Below, one piece after another: positions 10,782 through 17,722 of a stretch of DNA of 18,112 bases. Positions within the stretch are counted from its first letter, which is position 1. Each line of letters opens with the position of its first letter. The DNA is from DALYLB01 sp046154695. Its GTDB lineage: Bacteria; Acidobacteriota; Blastocatellia; RBC074. The notes under the pieces are model-generated. The model had not been told where the DNA came from. It made no database searches and was given only the letters and a program-made list of their open reading frames with translations. The translations under genes and the position numbers were made by a program. The stretch lies in NCBI GenBank assembly GCA_046154695.1, contig JBJXFI010000015.1:1-18112 (forward strand), given 5' to 3'.

Positions 10782-11342
10782 CTAATCAAAATCGTCATTG
10801 ACCTTCAGCCGATCGATCTGAAAACTGTTGATCGTTTCCACTGCGGAGCGAGGCGCCGTTCGTTCAAACCACGAGGCTGAGCACCATCGGTATTCTCGCG
10901 CGTCTGCGACCAGGCCATGCTTGACCGGATTCTGGTGCGCGTATTTGAGTCGCGCGAAGTAAGACCGTTGATAAGTCAGCCTGGAATCCCAGAAATTGAA
11001 CCAAACGCGGCGGCCCTGCCGGCGGTCCAGCTGATTGAGAGCCGACGCGGAGACGGTATGCAGGCGGCTCAACATTTCCGATAAATCACGTGCGCCCTCC
11101 TCGCCCCGGGCAATGAAATGATAGTGGTTGCTCAAAACAGCCCAGGCTTCGAGCTGTCAGCCATAGATTTTCGCCAGGGAAAGCAAGTGGTCTTCAAGAA
11201 TGGTGAGTCGTTCCGGGTCGTGAAAGAAGCGTTGTTTATACAGTGTGGCGGCAGTCACCATAAAAACGCCCGAATCATCAAGTCTATGCAGAGGTGCATG
11301 CGGCCAGTCTATATGGGCTTTATCGGTTGGCTTGTGGGGCAA
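10782..11342 (-). pseudogene. RAYT-like (REP-associated tyrosine transposase, Y1 family), interrupted by an in-frame TGA
   Basis: One frame of 187 codons carries the family from end to end, but codon 62 (11159-11157) is TGA where the family has tryptophan in a WQLEAWAV-type motif. Upstream lies FMVTAATLYKQRFF; downstream are the HUH motif SNHYHF and YAHQNPVKHGLV, whose tyrosine is the likely nucleophile. The start is a TTG at 11342 with a strong AGGAGG about 7 nt upstream, which argues that the full gene was once expressed. TGA is used as a genuine stop by neighbouring genes, so recoding to tryptophan is unlikely. It is either a recently inactivated copy or a base error. RAYTs process REP-type palindromes. 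Confidence 0.85.
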
Positions 11343-11429
11343 GCGAATCCTCCTGAGCGCTGAAGGGATTATTGGTTATGGCCCGATGAATATGCCGCCT
11401 CTTTTTACAGTTTGCAGAGCGAATGCGCA

Positions 11430-11458
11430 ACTCCAAAAAAACGCGGTGCGCCTGGAGT
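11430..11458. repeat. Small inverted repeat upstream of the RAYT relic
   Basis: ACTCCA (11430-11435) and TGGAGT (11453-11458) flank an A-rich then GC-rich 17-nt loop. It lies in the 276-nt gene-free stretch 11343-11618 between the RAYT relic and the anti-sigma gene. It could be a REP-like remnant. Nothing else is recognised in this stretch. Confidence 0.4.
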
Positions 11459-11618
11459 GCTCAGCGATTTTACTGCAGCGTGAAGTTATCGGTTTCCACG
11501 ATTCCGGACACACCTCGGCCCCGTGCGGCGCCCCGGCATCGTGATTCGGGCAAAAAGGCGCCGACGACGGCATCGCCGCCCTCTTCAGAGCCCGGTTGGA
11601 ACAGGGATTCGGTTGCGA

Positions 11619-12356
11619 TCAGATCGATGCGCGGGCCGTGACACTGACGGAGCTCAGAATGACGACCGCGTCGGGGCTGATGTTTCGGGCGGGGCTCGTC
11701 GGCTGAAAACTCGCCCGGTGCATAATGACATTGGAAAAGCGGGCAGTGACGGAAGGATCGCTCAACGGCGCGACGATCTGATTGATCGAGGCGCGGCCAT
11801 CCTTCATCACCCTGACCGTCGCGATGATCTCTTCGTCCTCGGAGAGCTTCGCCCCGATGCCGAGCAGTTCCCGGTTGGGCTGAAAGATCGGCGGCGGCGG
11901 CGGTTGCAGCAACAGAACCTTCAGCTTGATCGCGTCCTGATTCGTCTCCTCGAAGATGACCTCCTGGGCCGCACTCGCCAGCGCAAGCGCCCGATACGCC
12001 GGCTTGAAGACCCCGGTGATCACGACGAAGAAGAGACAGAGAGAGACCGCCGTTCCGATGGTCTGGGAGAAGAGACGCATCCGCCATGCCGCCATCCGGT
12101 CGGCGTGCTTCTCCACTTTTCGCGCGAGAAGCGCCGCCTCATTGCGCAGCGCCAGCCGGATTTGCCCGTCCAATCCGGCCTCTGGCCGCGGCCGGGCGAG
12201 CGCTCCCAATTCCGCCCGCAGCTGGCGAATCCCGGCCGCCCGCAACCGGCACTCCTCGCATTCGCGTAGATGACGATGGATCGCAATCTGTCCGGCTTCG
12301 CCCGCATGCCCGTCCACCTGGGCGGAATACATCAATGAGAACTCTCTGCAAGTCAT
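11619..12356 (-). CDS. Zinc-finger (ZAS) anti-sigma factor, single-pass membrane protein
   Basis: The start chosen is the ATG at 12356 (MTCREFSLMY), giving 245 residues; an in-frame start at 12380 adds only eight. The N-terminal domain has the zinc-binding anti-sigma signature H29-x3-C33-x2-C36 (HLRECEEC). A membrane segment lies at about 98-116, placing residues 117-245 outside the cytoplasm. That part contains a proline run (QPPPPPIF) and a beta-rich stretch ending in VVILSSVSVTARASI. It should hold the ECF sigma factor encoded upstream until an envelope signal arrives. The 235-nt gap between the two genes is longer than usual for such pairs and contains repeats, so partly separate expression is possible. 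Confidence 0.82.
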   Translation of the reverse strand: MTCREFSLMYSAQVDGHAGEAGQIAIHRHLRECEECRLRAAGIRQLRAELGALARPRPEAGLDGQIRLALRNEAALLARKVEKHADRMAAWRMRLFSQTIGTAVSLCLFFVVITGVFKPAYRALALASAAQEVIFEETNQDAIKLKVLLLQPPPPPIFQPNRELLGIGAKLSEDEEIIATVRVMKDGRASINQIVAPLSDPSVTARFSNVIMHRASFQPTSPARNISPDAVVILSSVSVTARASI

Positions 12357-12402
12357 GGTATTTTTCGATTCAGGCTCCATGCCCGATTGGTTCGGAGACC
12401 TC

Positions 12403-12516
12403 GCTCATCGTGAGCGCGCTGGTAAAAGAATCCTGGAAGGTTGCTGACCTATCAGGCTTCCCAGCTTCCGCACGACCCATCGGCTTTGAGCGTCGAAATG
12501 CGCGCTCACGATGAGC
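12403..12516. repeat. 17-bp perfect inverted repeat around an 80-bp interior
   Basis: GCTCATCGTGAGCGCGC at 12403-12419 is matched by its exact reverse complement at 12500-12516. The interior holds no gene. The structure lies between the sigma and anti-sigma genes and would be in the leader of the anti-sigma message. It could be a small non-autonomous element, or an RNA stem that separates expression of the two genes. Confidence 0.85.
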
Positions 12517-12530
12517 CAGCTCTCCTGTTA

Positions 12531-12597
12531 GTTGAGAGTTGATAATTGAGAGTTGATAAGGACGAGGTTTTCTTTCACTACCAACTACCAACTATAA
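12531..12597. repeat. Second heptamer repeat array, anchored on the sigma-factor stop codon
   Basis: On the minus strand the array starts with TAGTTGG, whose TAG is the stop codon of the ECF gene, then TAGTTGG and TAGTGAA. After a spacer of about 14 nt come four units of roughly opposite sense. Read on the plus strand these are GTTGAGA, GTTGATA, ATTGAGA and GTTGATA (12531-12558). The layout matches the array at 3028-3112, with a different heptamer and weaker complementarity. Confidence 0.8.
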
Positions 12598-13281
12598 ACT
12601 CTTCTGCACATTCTCGCGGAGCATCTCGCGTCCGCGTGCGATGCGTGATTTGACGGTGCCGACGGAGACTTCGGTGACCCAGGCGATCTCTTCGTAAGAG
12701 AGGCCCTCGATATCCCGAAGAATGACGGCGATACGAAAGTCCTTCTTCACCTCGCGCAGAGCCGCCTCGATGTGTCGTCCGCGTTCGCGCGCGAGCGCTT
12801 CGTCTTCCGGCGATGCCGCGGGACTCGGCAGCGAATCGGCCGCGGAGCGCCCCTCTTCCGCAAACATCCCCATCGATCCGAGCGGTGCATCGAGGGAGGC
12901 CGTCTCCTTGCGATGGCGGCGGCGCCACCACCGCTCGGAGCTGCGCGCCTGATTGATCGCGATCCGGCAGATCCATGTCTTCAGACTCGCATCCCCCCGA
13001 AAATTCGCGAAATGGCGATAGATCTTGAGAAAAGTCTCCTGCACGGCATCGCGCGCATCCTCGGGGTCGTTCAGAATCCGCATCGCGAGCGCATAGACCA
13101 GCGATTGATATTCCCCGACCAGTTCATCGAACGCGCCCATCTCGCGCGCCCGTAGACGGGAGATCAGCGCGCCCTCGTACAGGCGCGCCAGCCCGGCCAG
13201 CGGAGCTTCCGGCTCTCCGCCCGACTCCCGCCGGAACTCTTCGAGTCCGGCGACCAGCAATGCTTCTTTCTCAGCAAGCAT
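12592..13281 (-). CDS. ECF-type RNA polymerase sigma factor (sigma-E-like)
   Basis: The 229-residue product has sigma region 2 at about 46-115 (EDARDAVQETFLKIYRHF, then SLKTWICRIAINQ) and region 4 at about 167-225, with the helix-turn-helix SYEEIAWVTEVSVGTVKSRI. A variable acidic linker joins them. An N-terminal extension of about 45 residues precedes region 2. The ATG at 13281 has GGAG 11 nt upstream, so an internal start cannot be excluded. The downstream anti-sigma gene on the same strand is its probable regulator. Two GC-rich hairpins lie upstream of the gene. Confidence 0.9.
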   Translation of the reverse strand: MLAEKEALLVAGLEEFRRESGGEPEAPLAGLARLYEGALISRLRAREMGAFDELVGEYQSLVYALAMRILNDPEDARDAVQETFLKIYRHFANFRGDASLKTWICRIAINQARSSERWWRRRHRKETASLDAPLGSMGMFAEEGRSAADSLPSPAASPEDEALARERGRHIEAALREVKKDFRIAVILRDIEGLSYEEIAWVTEVSVGTVKSRIARGREMLRENVQKSL

Positions 13282-13367
13282 TCACGCTCGATCTCCGATG
13301 GGATTCTGGTCCAACATCCGTTGAACGCGGCGCCGTATCCTCACATCCTTGCGACACGGTGTTAGAC

Positions 13368-13425
13368 CCCGGATTCCGGGAAAGGTTCCCGGAATCCGGG
13401 CGGGCAGGCGCGGGGGGGCCTGCCC
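13368..13425. repeat. Two adjacent GC-rich hairpins
   Basis: CCCGGATTCCGGGAA (13368-13382) and its perfect reverse complement (13386-13400) leave a 3-nt loop. GGGCAGGC (13402-13409) and GCCTGCCC (13418-13425) form a second stem directly beside it. They lie 6-63 nt beyond the stop codon of the aminotransferase gene. There is no U-tract, so they may be a non-canonical terminator, an mRNA 3' protector or a REP-like pair. Confidence 0.8.
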
Positions 13426-13430
13426 CTCGA

Positions 13431-14798
13431 TCATATCACCCGGCTCACCGCCTCATCGATCGTGCGGATGGCGAAGTCGCACTGTTCCTGATCGATGACG
13501 AGGGGCGGAGAGAGGCGAAGGGTGCTGGCCCCGCACCCGAGGGTGATGAGGCCGCGTTGGAAGCATTCGTTCTCGACCTGGTGAAGCGCATCGGGGTGGG
13601 GTTCCCGGGAGGCGCGGTCCTTGATGAGTTCGACTCCGATCATCAGGCCCTTGCCGCGGACATCGCCGATGACGGCGTGTTTGTCCATCAGTGCGCGGAG
13701 CCCCTCGAACAGATAGGCGCCCACGCGGGCGGCATTTTCGATGAGGTGATCCTCGAGCAGCTCGATCGTCGCGAGGGAGGCGGCGATCGCCACGGGGTTT
13801 CCGCCGAAGGTGGAGGCGTGGGCGCCGGGGGGCCATCTCATCAGGTCGGCGCGGGCAACCGTGGCGCTCAGGGGCAGCCCGGAGGCGATGCCCTTTGCGA
13901 GAGCCATGATGTCGGGGACGAAATCGAAATGATCGGACGCGAAGAACCGGCCCGTGCGGCCGAATCCCGATTGGACCTCGTCGGCGATGACCAGAATGCC
14001 GTGCCGGTCGGCGATCTCGCGGATCGTTCGCAAAAAGGCGGCCGGCGGCACGATATAGCCTCCCTCGCCCTGAATCGGTTCGAGGACGATGGCTGCGCAT
14101 TCCTCGGGGGGGACGACGGTCTTGAAGAGCACCTCCTCGATCACCCGCGCGCAGTGCGGCCCCTTCGCCTCTTTGGCGCCGCACGTCTCCTGCGTCAAAT
14201 TGTACGGGCAGCGGAAGCAGTTGGCGTACGGAATGTGCGTCACATCGAGCGCCTGCGGGCCGAATCCCGCGCGCTGGCGGGACTTGCTGGCTGTCAGCGA
14301 GAGCGCCCCCATCGTGCGCCCGTGAAATGCGCCGAAAAACCCGATGAACTTCTGACGGCGCGTCGCATACATCGCCAGCTTGACGGCCCCTTCGACCGCC
14401 TCCGCGCCGGAGTTGCCGAAATGGACCCGCTTGTCGTGCGCGCCCGGCGTCGTCCGGCTGAGTTTCTCCGCCAACTTCGGCAGATTCGAATAGTAGTAAT
14501 CGGCCGAGCAGATGTGCAGAAAATCATCGACCTGTTTCTTGATCGCCTCGACCACGTGCGGGTGCGAATGGCCCGTCGAGCAGACCGCCACTCCCGCATT
14601 GAAATCGAGAAAGAGATTTCCGTCCACATCCTCGATCATCGCTCCCCTGGCCTGCTTGATCACCAGCGGATAGGGGCGTGTATACGAGGGGGAGAGATAC
14701 TGGTCATCGTGCGCGACCACCTGCCGGGCCGCCGGGCCGGGCAGCTCGGTCTTGATTGCGGGAAGCCTCGCCGTCTTCAGTTCCGCGATTCCTTGCAT
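13431..14798 (-). CDS. Class III PLP-dependent aminotransferase (acetylornithine / 4-aminobutyrate aminotransferase family)
   Basis: The start is the ATG at 14798, preceded by a strong GGAGGAAGGA about 4 nt away, giving 455 residues. The frame stays open upstream to 15749 only because it overlaps cysS in a different frame. The PLP-binding lysine is K302 (ALAKGIASGLPLS), D273 lies in IADEVQSGFGRTG, and HFGNSGAEAVEGAVK and GAFHGRTMGALSLT are diagnostic. An unusual run of cysteines (C194, C197, C206, C216) sits between the cofactor motifs. The family moves an amino group from an omega-amino or ornithine-type donor to 2-oxoglutarate. The exact substrate cannot be told from sequence, so argD or gabT is not assigned. 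Confidence 0.9.
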   Translation of the reverse strand: MQGIAELKTARLPAIKTELPGPAARQVVAHDDQYLSPSYTRPYPLVIKQARGAMIEDVDGNLFLDFNAGVAVCSTGHSHPHVVEAIKKQVDDFLHICSADYYYSNLPKLAEKLSRTTPGAHDKRVHFGNSGAEAVEGAVKLAMYATRRQKFIGFFGAFHGRTMGALSLTASKSRQRAGFGPQALDVTHIPYANCFRCPYNLTQETCGAKEAKGPHCARVIEEVLFKTVVPPEECAAIVLEPIQGEGGYIVPPAAFLRTIREIADRHGILVIADEVQSGFGRTGRFFASDHFDFVPDIMALAKGIASGLPLSATVARADLMRWPPGAHASTFGGNPVAIAASLATIELLEDHLIENAARVGAYLFEGLRALMDKHAVIGDVRGKGLMIGVELIKDRASREPHPDALHQVENECFQRGLITLGCGASTLRLSPPLVIDQEQCDFAIRTIDEAVSRVI

Positions 14799-14968
14799 GA
14801 GATTCCTTCCTCCGAATTTGGACGCGCGTGTGATTTGGTTGAGAATGACAGAAGAAGCGTATAGACGGGCGCTTAGTCCGCGAAGAGATTCTTGCGGGTC
14901 AATGCGGGAACGTGCTGGATTAAAAATACGATGTTCATGGCCATGGATCGCAACGCGAAGCGCGGGCC

Positions 14969-16366
14969 TTATTTCCTGCGCCAGCGCACGCCTTCCTTCG
15001 TATCTTCGAGCAGAATGCCCATTCCGGTCAATTGATCCCGGATCTCGTCGGAGCGGGCAAAATTGCGGGCCTTGCGCGCCGCCTGGCGCTCGTCGATGAG
15101 ATCCTGAATCTCGGAATCGAGCAGCTCCTGCTCGACCTCGCCGAACACATGGAAGACGGAATCGAACTGGTCGAGGAGGGCGAGCAGCGCCTGCCGGTCG
15201 TCGGCGAGAACCTCCCCCCGAGCCATGGCCGTGTTGGTCTCGCGGACGAAGTCGTGAACGGCGGCCAGCGCCTCGGCCGTGTTGAGATCGTCGTCGAGCG
15301 CGCCATCGAAACACGTGCGCGAGATCCGGATCAATTCGGCAATCCCCGCCGACGCGCCCGCCGCGGGCGTCAATTCGGTCAGGCGCCGGCGAAAGTCGTT
15401 GAGCCGCTCGACGGTGTTCTCCGCCCCGCGCAGCCCCTCCATCGTGAAATTGAGCTGTTTGTGATGCGGCGCCGAAAGAAGCAGATACCGGATCGCGCGC
15501 GGCGAAAACCCCTTCGCCACCAGGTCGCGAAACGTGTAGTAGTTCCCGAGGCTCTTCGACATCTTCTGCCCCTCGACCATCAGGAACTCGGCGTGCACCC
15601 AATACCGGACGAACGGCCGCCCCGTCGCGCCCTCCGATTGCGCGATCTCGTTCTCGTGATGCGGAAAGACCAGATCGACCCCGCCCGCATGAATATCGAA
15701 CGTCTCGCCGAGGGCCTTCATCGACATCGCCGAACACTCGATGTGCCATCCCGGCCGCCCCGCGCCCAGCTCCGACTCCCAGAACGGCTCGCCCTCCTTC
15801 GCCCCCTTCCAGAGAACGAAGTCGCGCACATTCTCCTTGTCGTACTCGTCCGCGTCCATTCGTTCGCTCGCGCCCGCCACATTGCCATCGAAGTTCGTCT
15901 TCGACAGCTTCCCGTAGCCCTTGAAGCTCCCGATGCGAAAATAGGTCGATCCCTCCGAGACGTAGGTATGCCCGTTCTTCTCCAGCCGCCGTATGACCTC
16001 GATCATTTCCGGAATGTGATCGGTCGCCCGCAACACCTCCTCCGGCCGCTCCGCCCCCAGCGCGTCGAAGTCCTCAAAGAAGTATTGCGTGTAAATCTCC
16101 GTGTACTCCCGCAGCCCCGCCCCCTTCTCGATCGACTTGCGGATGATCTTGTCGTCCACATCCGTGATGTTCATGACGTGATGCACGGCGTATCCCTTGT
16201 ACTTCAGATACCGGCGCAGCAGGTCCGCGAAGAGAAACGTGCGAAAATTGCCGATGTGCGCGAAATCGTGGACCGTCGGGCCGCAGACGTACATCCGGAC
16301 CTTGCCCGGTTCGAGCGGCTTGAATTCCTCGACCTCGTTGGTAAACGTGTTATAGAGCCTGAACAT
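14969..16366 (-). CDS. cysS: Cysteinyl-tRNA synthetase
   Basis: The 465-residue product has the normal length of the family. The class I signatures are HIGN (37-40, HIGH-type) and KMSKS (268-272). The zinc ligands are all present: C28 in CGPTVHDF, C211 in GWHIECSAM, and H236 and E240 in FPHHENE. It charges tRNA-Cys in the cytoplasm. The start at 16366 is the only plausible one, since MFRLYNTFTNEVEEF matches the usual N-terminus; the ribosome binding site is weak. It is followed on the same strand by the aminotransferase after 170 nt. Confidence 0.97.
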   Translation of the reverse strand: MFRLYNTFTNEVEEFKPLEPGKVRMYVCGPTVHDFAHIGNFRTFLFADLLRRYLKYKGYAVHHVMNITDVDDKIIRKSIEKGAGLREYTEIYTQYFFEDFDALGAERPEEVLRATDHIPEMIEVIRRLEKNGHTYVSEGSTYFRIGSFKGYGKLSKTNFDGNVAGASERMDADEYDKENVRDFVLWKGAKEGEPFWESELGAGRPGWHIECSAMSMKALGETFDIHAGGVDLVFPHHENEIAQSEGATGRPFVRYWVHAEFLMVEGQKMSKSLGNYYTFRDLVAKGFSPRAIRYLLLSAPHHKQLNFTMEGLRGAENTVERLNDFRRRLTELTPAAGASAGIAELIRISRTCFDGALDDDLNTAEALAAVHDFVRETNTAMARGEVLADDRQALLALLDQFDSVFHVFGEVEQELLDSEIQDLIDERQAARKARNFARSDEIRDQLTGMGILLEDTKEGVRWRRK

Positions 16367-16413
16367 TAGGAATACTTCTCATTCGATAAAATTTGACCGG
16401 GGCGCGATTTTGC

Positions 16414-16443
16414 AGTGTATTGAAGCCGCTCCATGCTTGTCAA
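16414..16443 (-). promoter_or_regulatory. Sigma-70-like promoter for cysS
   Basis: A perfect TTGACA (16443-16438) is followed after 18 nt by TACACT (16419-16414, 4/6). Transcription would start about 40 nt before the cysS ATG. The -10 is the same hexamer as at the response-regulator promoter. Confidence 0.5.
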
Positions 16444-16500
16444 TCTAATCTTCCAGCCTCCTTCCTCCCGTGTTCACGCCTTCACGCCCCGGCCGGAAGC

Positions 16501-16551
16501 GAAAGAAAAATGCCCCGCCCTCCGGCCATGCGCGCGGAGAGACGAGGCATT
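16501..16551 (-). terminator. Intrinsic terminator after the cold-shock gene
   Basis: On the minus strand a stem of about 15 bp, starting ATGCC and ending GGCAT with one bulge and some G-U pairs, is followed by TTTTTCTTTC. It begins about 30 nt past the stop codon of the cold-shock gene and separates it from cysS. Confidence 0.8.
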
Positions 16552-16579
16552 GAAACTGTTGGCTTGTAGGATCCGCGGC

Positions 16580-16795
16580 TTACTGGACCTTGGTCACCTT
16601 GTCGGCCTGCTGGCCCTTCGGCCCCTGGACGAGCTCGAACTCGACCTCCTGGCCTTCATCGAGGGTCTTGAACCCCTGGCCCTGGATCGCCGAGTAGTGG
16701 ACGAAGATATCCCCATCCCCTTCGGGTGATTCAATAAAACCGTAGCCCTTCGCGTTATTGAACCATTTGACCTTGCCTTGTTTCTTCTCTGCCAT
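16580..16795 (-). CDS. Cold-shock protein (CspA family)
   Basis: The 71-residue protein is a single cold-shock domain. It has the RNA-binding motifs KGYGFIE (RNP1, 16-22) and DIFVHY (RNP2, 29-34), plus KVKWFNNAKG at the N-terminus. The start is fixed by a strong AGGAGG 9 nt upstream. It binds single-stranded RNA or DNA and, in the well-studied members, acts as an RNA chaperone and antiterminator. Its transcript appears to begin far upstream, near 17272, and an intrinsic terminator lies inside that leader. A clear terminator follows the gene. Confidence 0.97.
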   Translation of the reverse strand: MAEKKQGKVKWFNNAKGYGFIESPEGDGDIFVHYSAIQGQGFKTLDEGQEVEFELVQGPKGQQADKVTKVQ

Positions 16796-16979
16796 GGTGA
16801 AAACTACCTCCTGGGTTTGTCTTTCAGATAAACGAGGCGAATCCCCTGAATACGCGAAGATTCCCCCCGTCGGGTTGGTAACATCCCGCTTTGCCTGAAG
16901 TCCTTGCTTACTGCCTTACAGCTCTGTCCCAAGCCACCCGGTGAAGCTGATCCTACAGTTATGCGGGGGCAAACGAGCC
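16796..16979 (-). promoter_or_regulatory. Structured leader segment next to the cold-shock gene
   Basis: This is the 184-nt leader between the internal terminator and the csp start. It is rich in short G/A blocks and possible stems, and the last 12 nt carry the ribosome binding site. A 109-codon frame (17133-16804) spans this segment and the terminator and stops 8 nt before the csp ATG. Its arginine-rich, motif-free product and its passage through the terminator argue against a real protein. Confidence 0.4.
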
Positions 16980-16981
16980 CG

Positions 16982-17035
16982 AAAAAAAGCCGTGTCCGAA
17001 ACTGAGACGCTCTCCTCTCAGCTTCGCGCACGGCT
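16982..17035 (-). terminator. Intrinsic terminator inside the cold-shock leader
   Basis: The minus strand carries AGCCGTG, a nearly continuous stem through CGAA and CTGAGA blocks (complements TTCG and TCTCAG, 8-nt loop), then CACGGCT. Seven T residues follow directly (16988-16982). It is a textbook terminator, about 240 nt after the predicted start of transcription and about 190 nt before the csp gene. It would either end a small RNA or act as an attenuator. Confidence 0.85.
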
Positions 17036-17272
17036 CTCTCTGTGAACGGATAGATGTATTGACACAACGATACAACGTGGTTCGCGATCCGTCGATCTTC
17101 AGCTTCCCGCCGCGATGCGACTTTCAGCCCCATCCCCGCCGCACTTTTCAGCCATCGCTTTCGAGTTCGATCTTACCAAACTCCCGCTGGCCGTCACGCG
17201 CCGGGTTGTTGCCACTCTTCTGCGTATTCTCTGGATGTTAAATGGGTTGCGCCTGATAGTGACGCCACGACG
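17036..17272 (-). ncRNA. Candidate leader RNA or small RNA upstream of csp
   Basis: With a promoter at 17279-17307 and a terminator at 16982-17035, this stretch would form the body of an RNA of about 290 nt. It has no credible protein frame. A possible long-range stem pairs GGCGTCAC near its 5' end with GTGACGGCC about 60 nt later. It does not show the signatures of tmRNA, RNase P or SRP RNA. It is named only from the flanking signals. Confidence 0.4.
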
Positions 17273-17278
17273 GCGCGG

Positions 17279-17307
17279 ATACTACTGAACACTTATTTTA
17301 CTGTCAA
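17279..17307 (-). promoter_or_regulatory. Promoter for the cold-shock leader RNA
   Basis: A perfect TTGACA (17307-17302) and TAGTAT (17284-17279, 4/6) are separated by 17 nt. The predicted start is near 17272. The MITE-like element begins 24 bp upstream of the -35. Confidence 0.65.
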
Positions 17308-17327
17308 GGGCTAAAGTAAAATTTGCC

Positions 17328-17577
17328 TAAGAGGGTGTTTTGAAATTCTTTTGCCTCAACCCGCGAAGCGGGTGGCAGCATAAAGCCTGGGGTGGAGGCG
17401 AAGCCGGAACCCCAGGGCTGGTAAAAAGGGTTTTCAAGCCCGTGAAACGGGCGACAGCGGATGCTCTGTCGCCCGTTTCACGGGCTCGCGAGCGTTTTCG
17501 AAGCGGTCCTGGGGCTTACGCCCCAGGCTTTATGCTGTCGCCTGCTTCGCAGGCTCCAATTCCAAAACACCCTCTAA
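17328..17577. mobile_element. MITE-like element with terminal inverted repeats and TAA target duplications
   Basis: The ends GAGGGTGTTTTGAAATT (from 17331) and the reverse complement of its right end GAGGGTGTTTTGGAATT (to 17574) match at all but one position. TAA flanks both sides (17328-17330 and 17575-17577). No transposase is encoded in the 244 bp. The interior is a large imperfect palindrome made of REP-like modules. A central perfect 21-bp stem lies at 17437-17457 / 17466-17486, and both arms share a block with CAGCATAAAGCCTGGGG. Three-base TNA duplications and GAG-starting ends fit IS5-superfamily transposases, so it was probably moved by one elsewhere in the genome. Confidence 0.82.
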
Positions 17578-17692
17578 GTTTTCCTACTCCGCCGGCCGGG
17601 ATTAATCTTTCGAAAAATCACGCCGGGGCCCGGCGGCGGGCCGTCTCAATTATTGCCAGTGTCACAGAACGGTGAAACCGAAGCGAAAAAAT

Positions 17693-17722
17693 AGCGGTGA
17701 AATTCTTGCGAATCTCACCGCT
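17693..17722. repeat. Hairpin in the gene-free right end
   Basis: AGCGGTGA (17693-17700) pairs with TCACCGCT (17715-17722), with one A-C mismatch and an inner ATTC/GAAT stem around a TTGC loop. It has no following T-tract on the plus strand. Confidence 0.6.

Noticed and set aside
13260..14864. 534-residue open frame on the plus strand opposite the aminotransferase
   Set aside because: It is an antisense shadow in GC-rich DNA, with no domain signature and no ribosome binding site.
14799..15749. Long upstream extension of the aminotransferase frame (772 residues in total)
   Set aside because: The extension overlaps cysS on the same strand in another frame and lacks family similarity. A strong ribosome binding site marks the ATG at 14798.
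15032..16369. 445-residue open frame on the plus strand opposite cysS
   Set aside because: It is an antisense shadow of a well-supported cysS gene, with arginine- and leucine-rich content and no family motif.
16982..17035. Group II intron domain V, suggested by AGCCGTG ... CACGGCT
   Set aside because: The length and inner sequence do not match domain V, the GAAA loop is absent, and the seven-U tail fits an intrinsic terminator.
17036..17272. 6S RNA, tmRNA or RNase P RNA
   Set aside because: None of the conserved sequence blocks of these RNAs was found, so it is left as an unnamed leader or small RNA.
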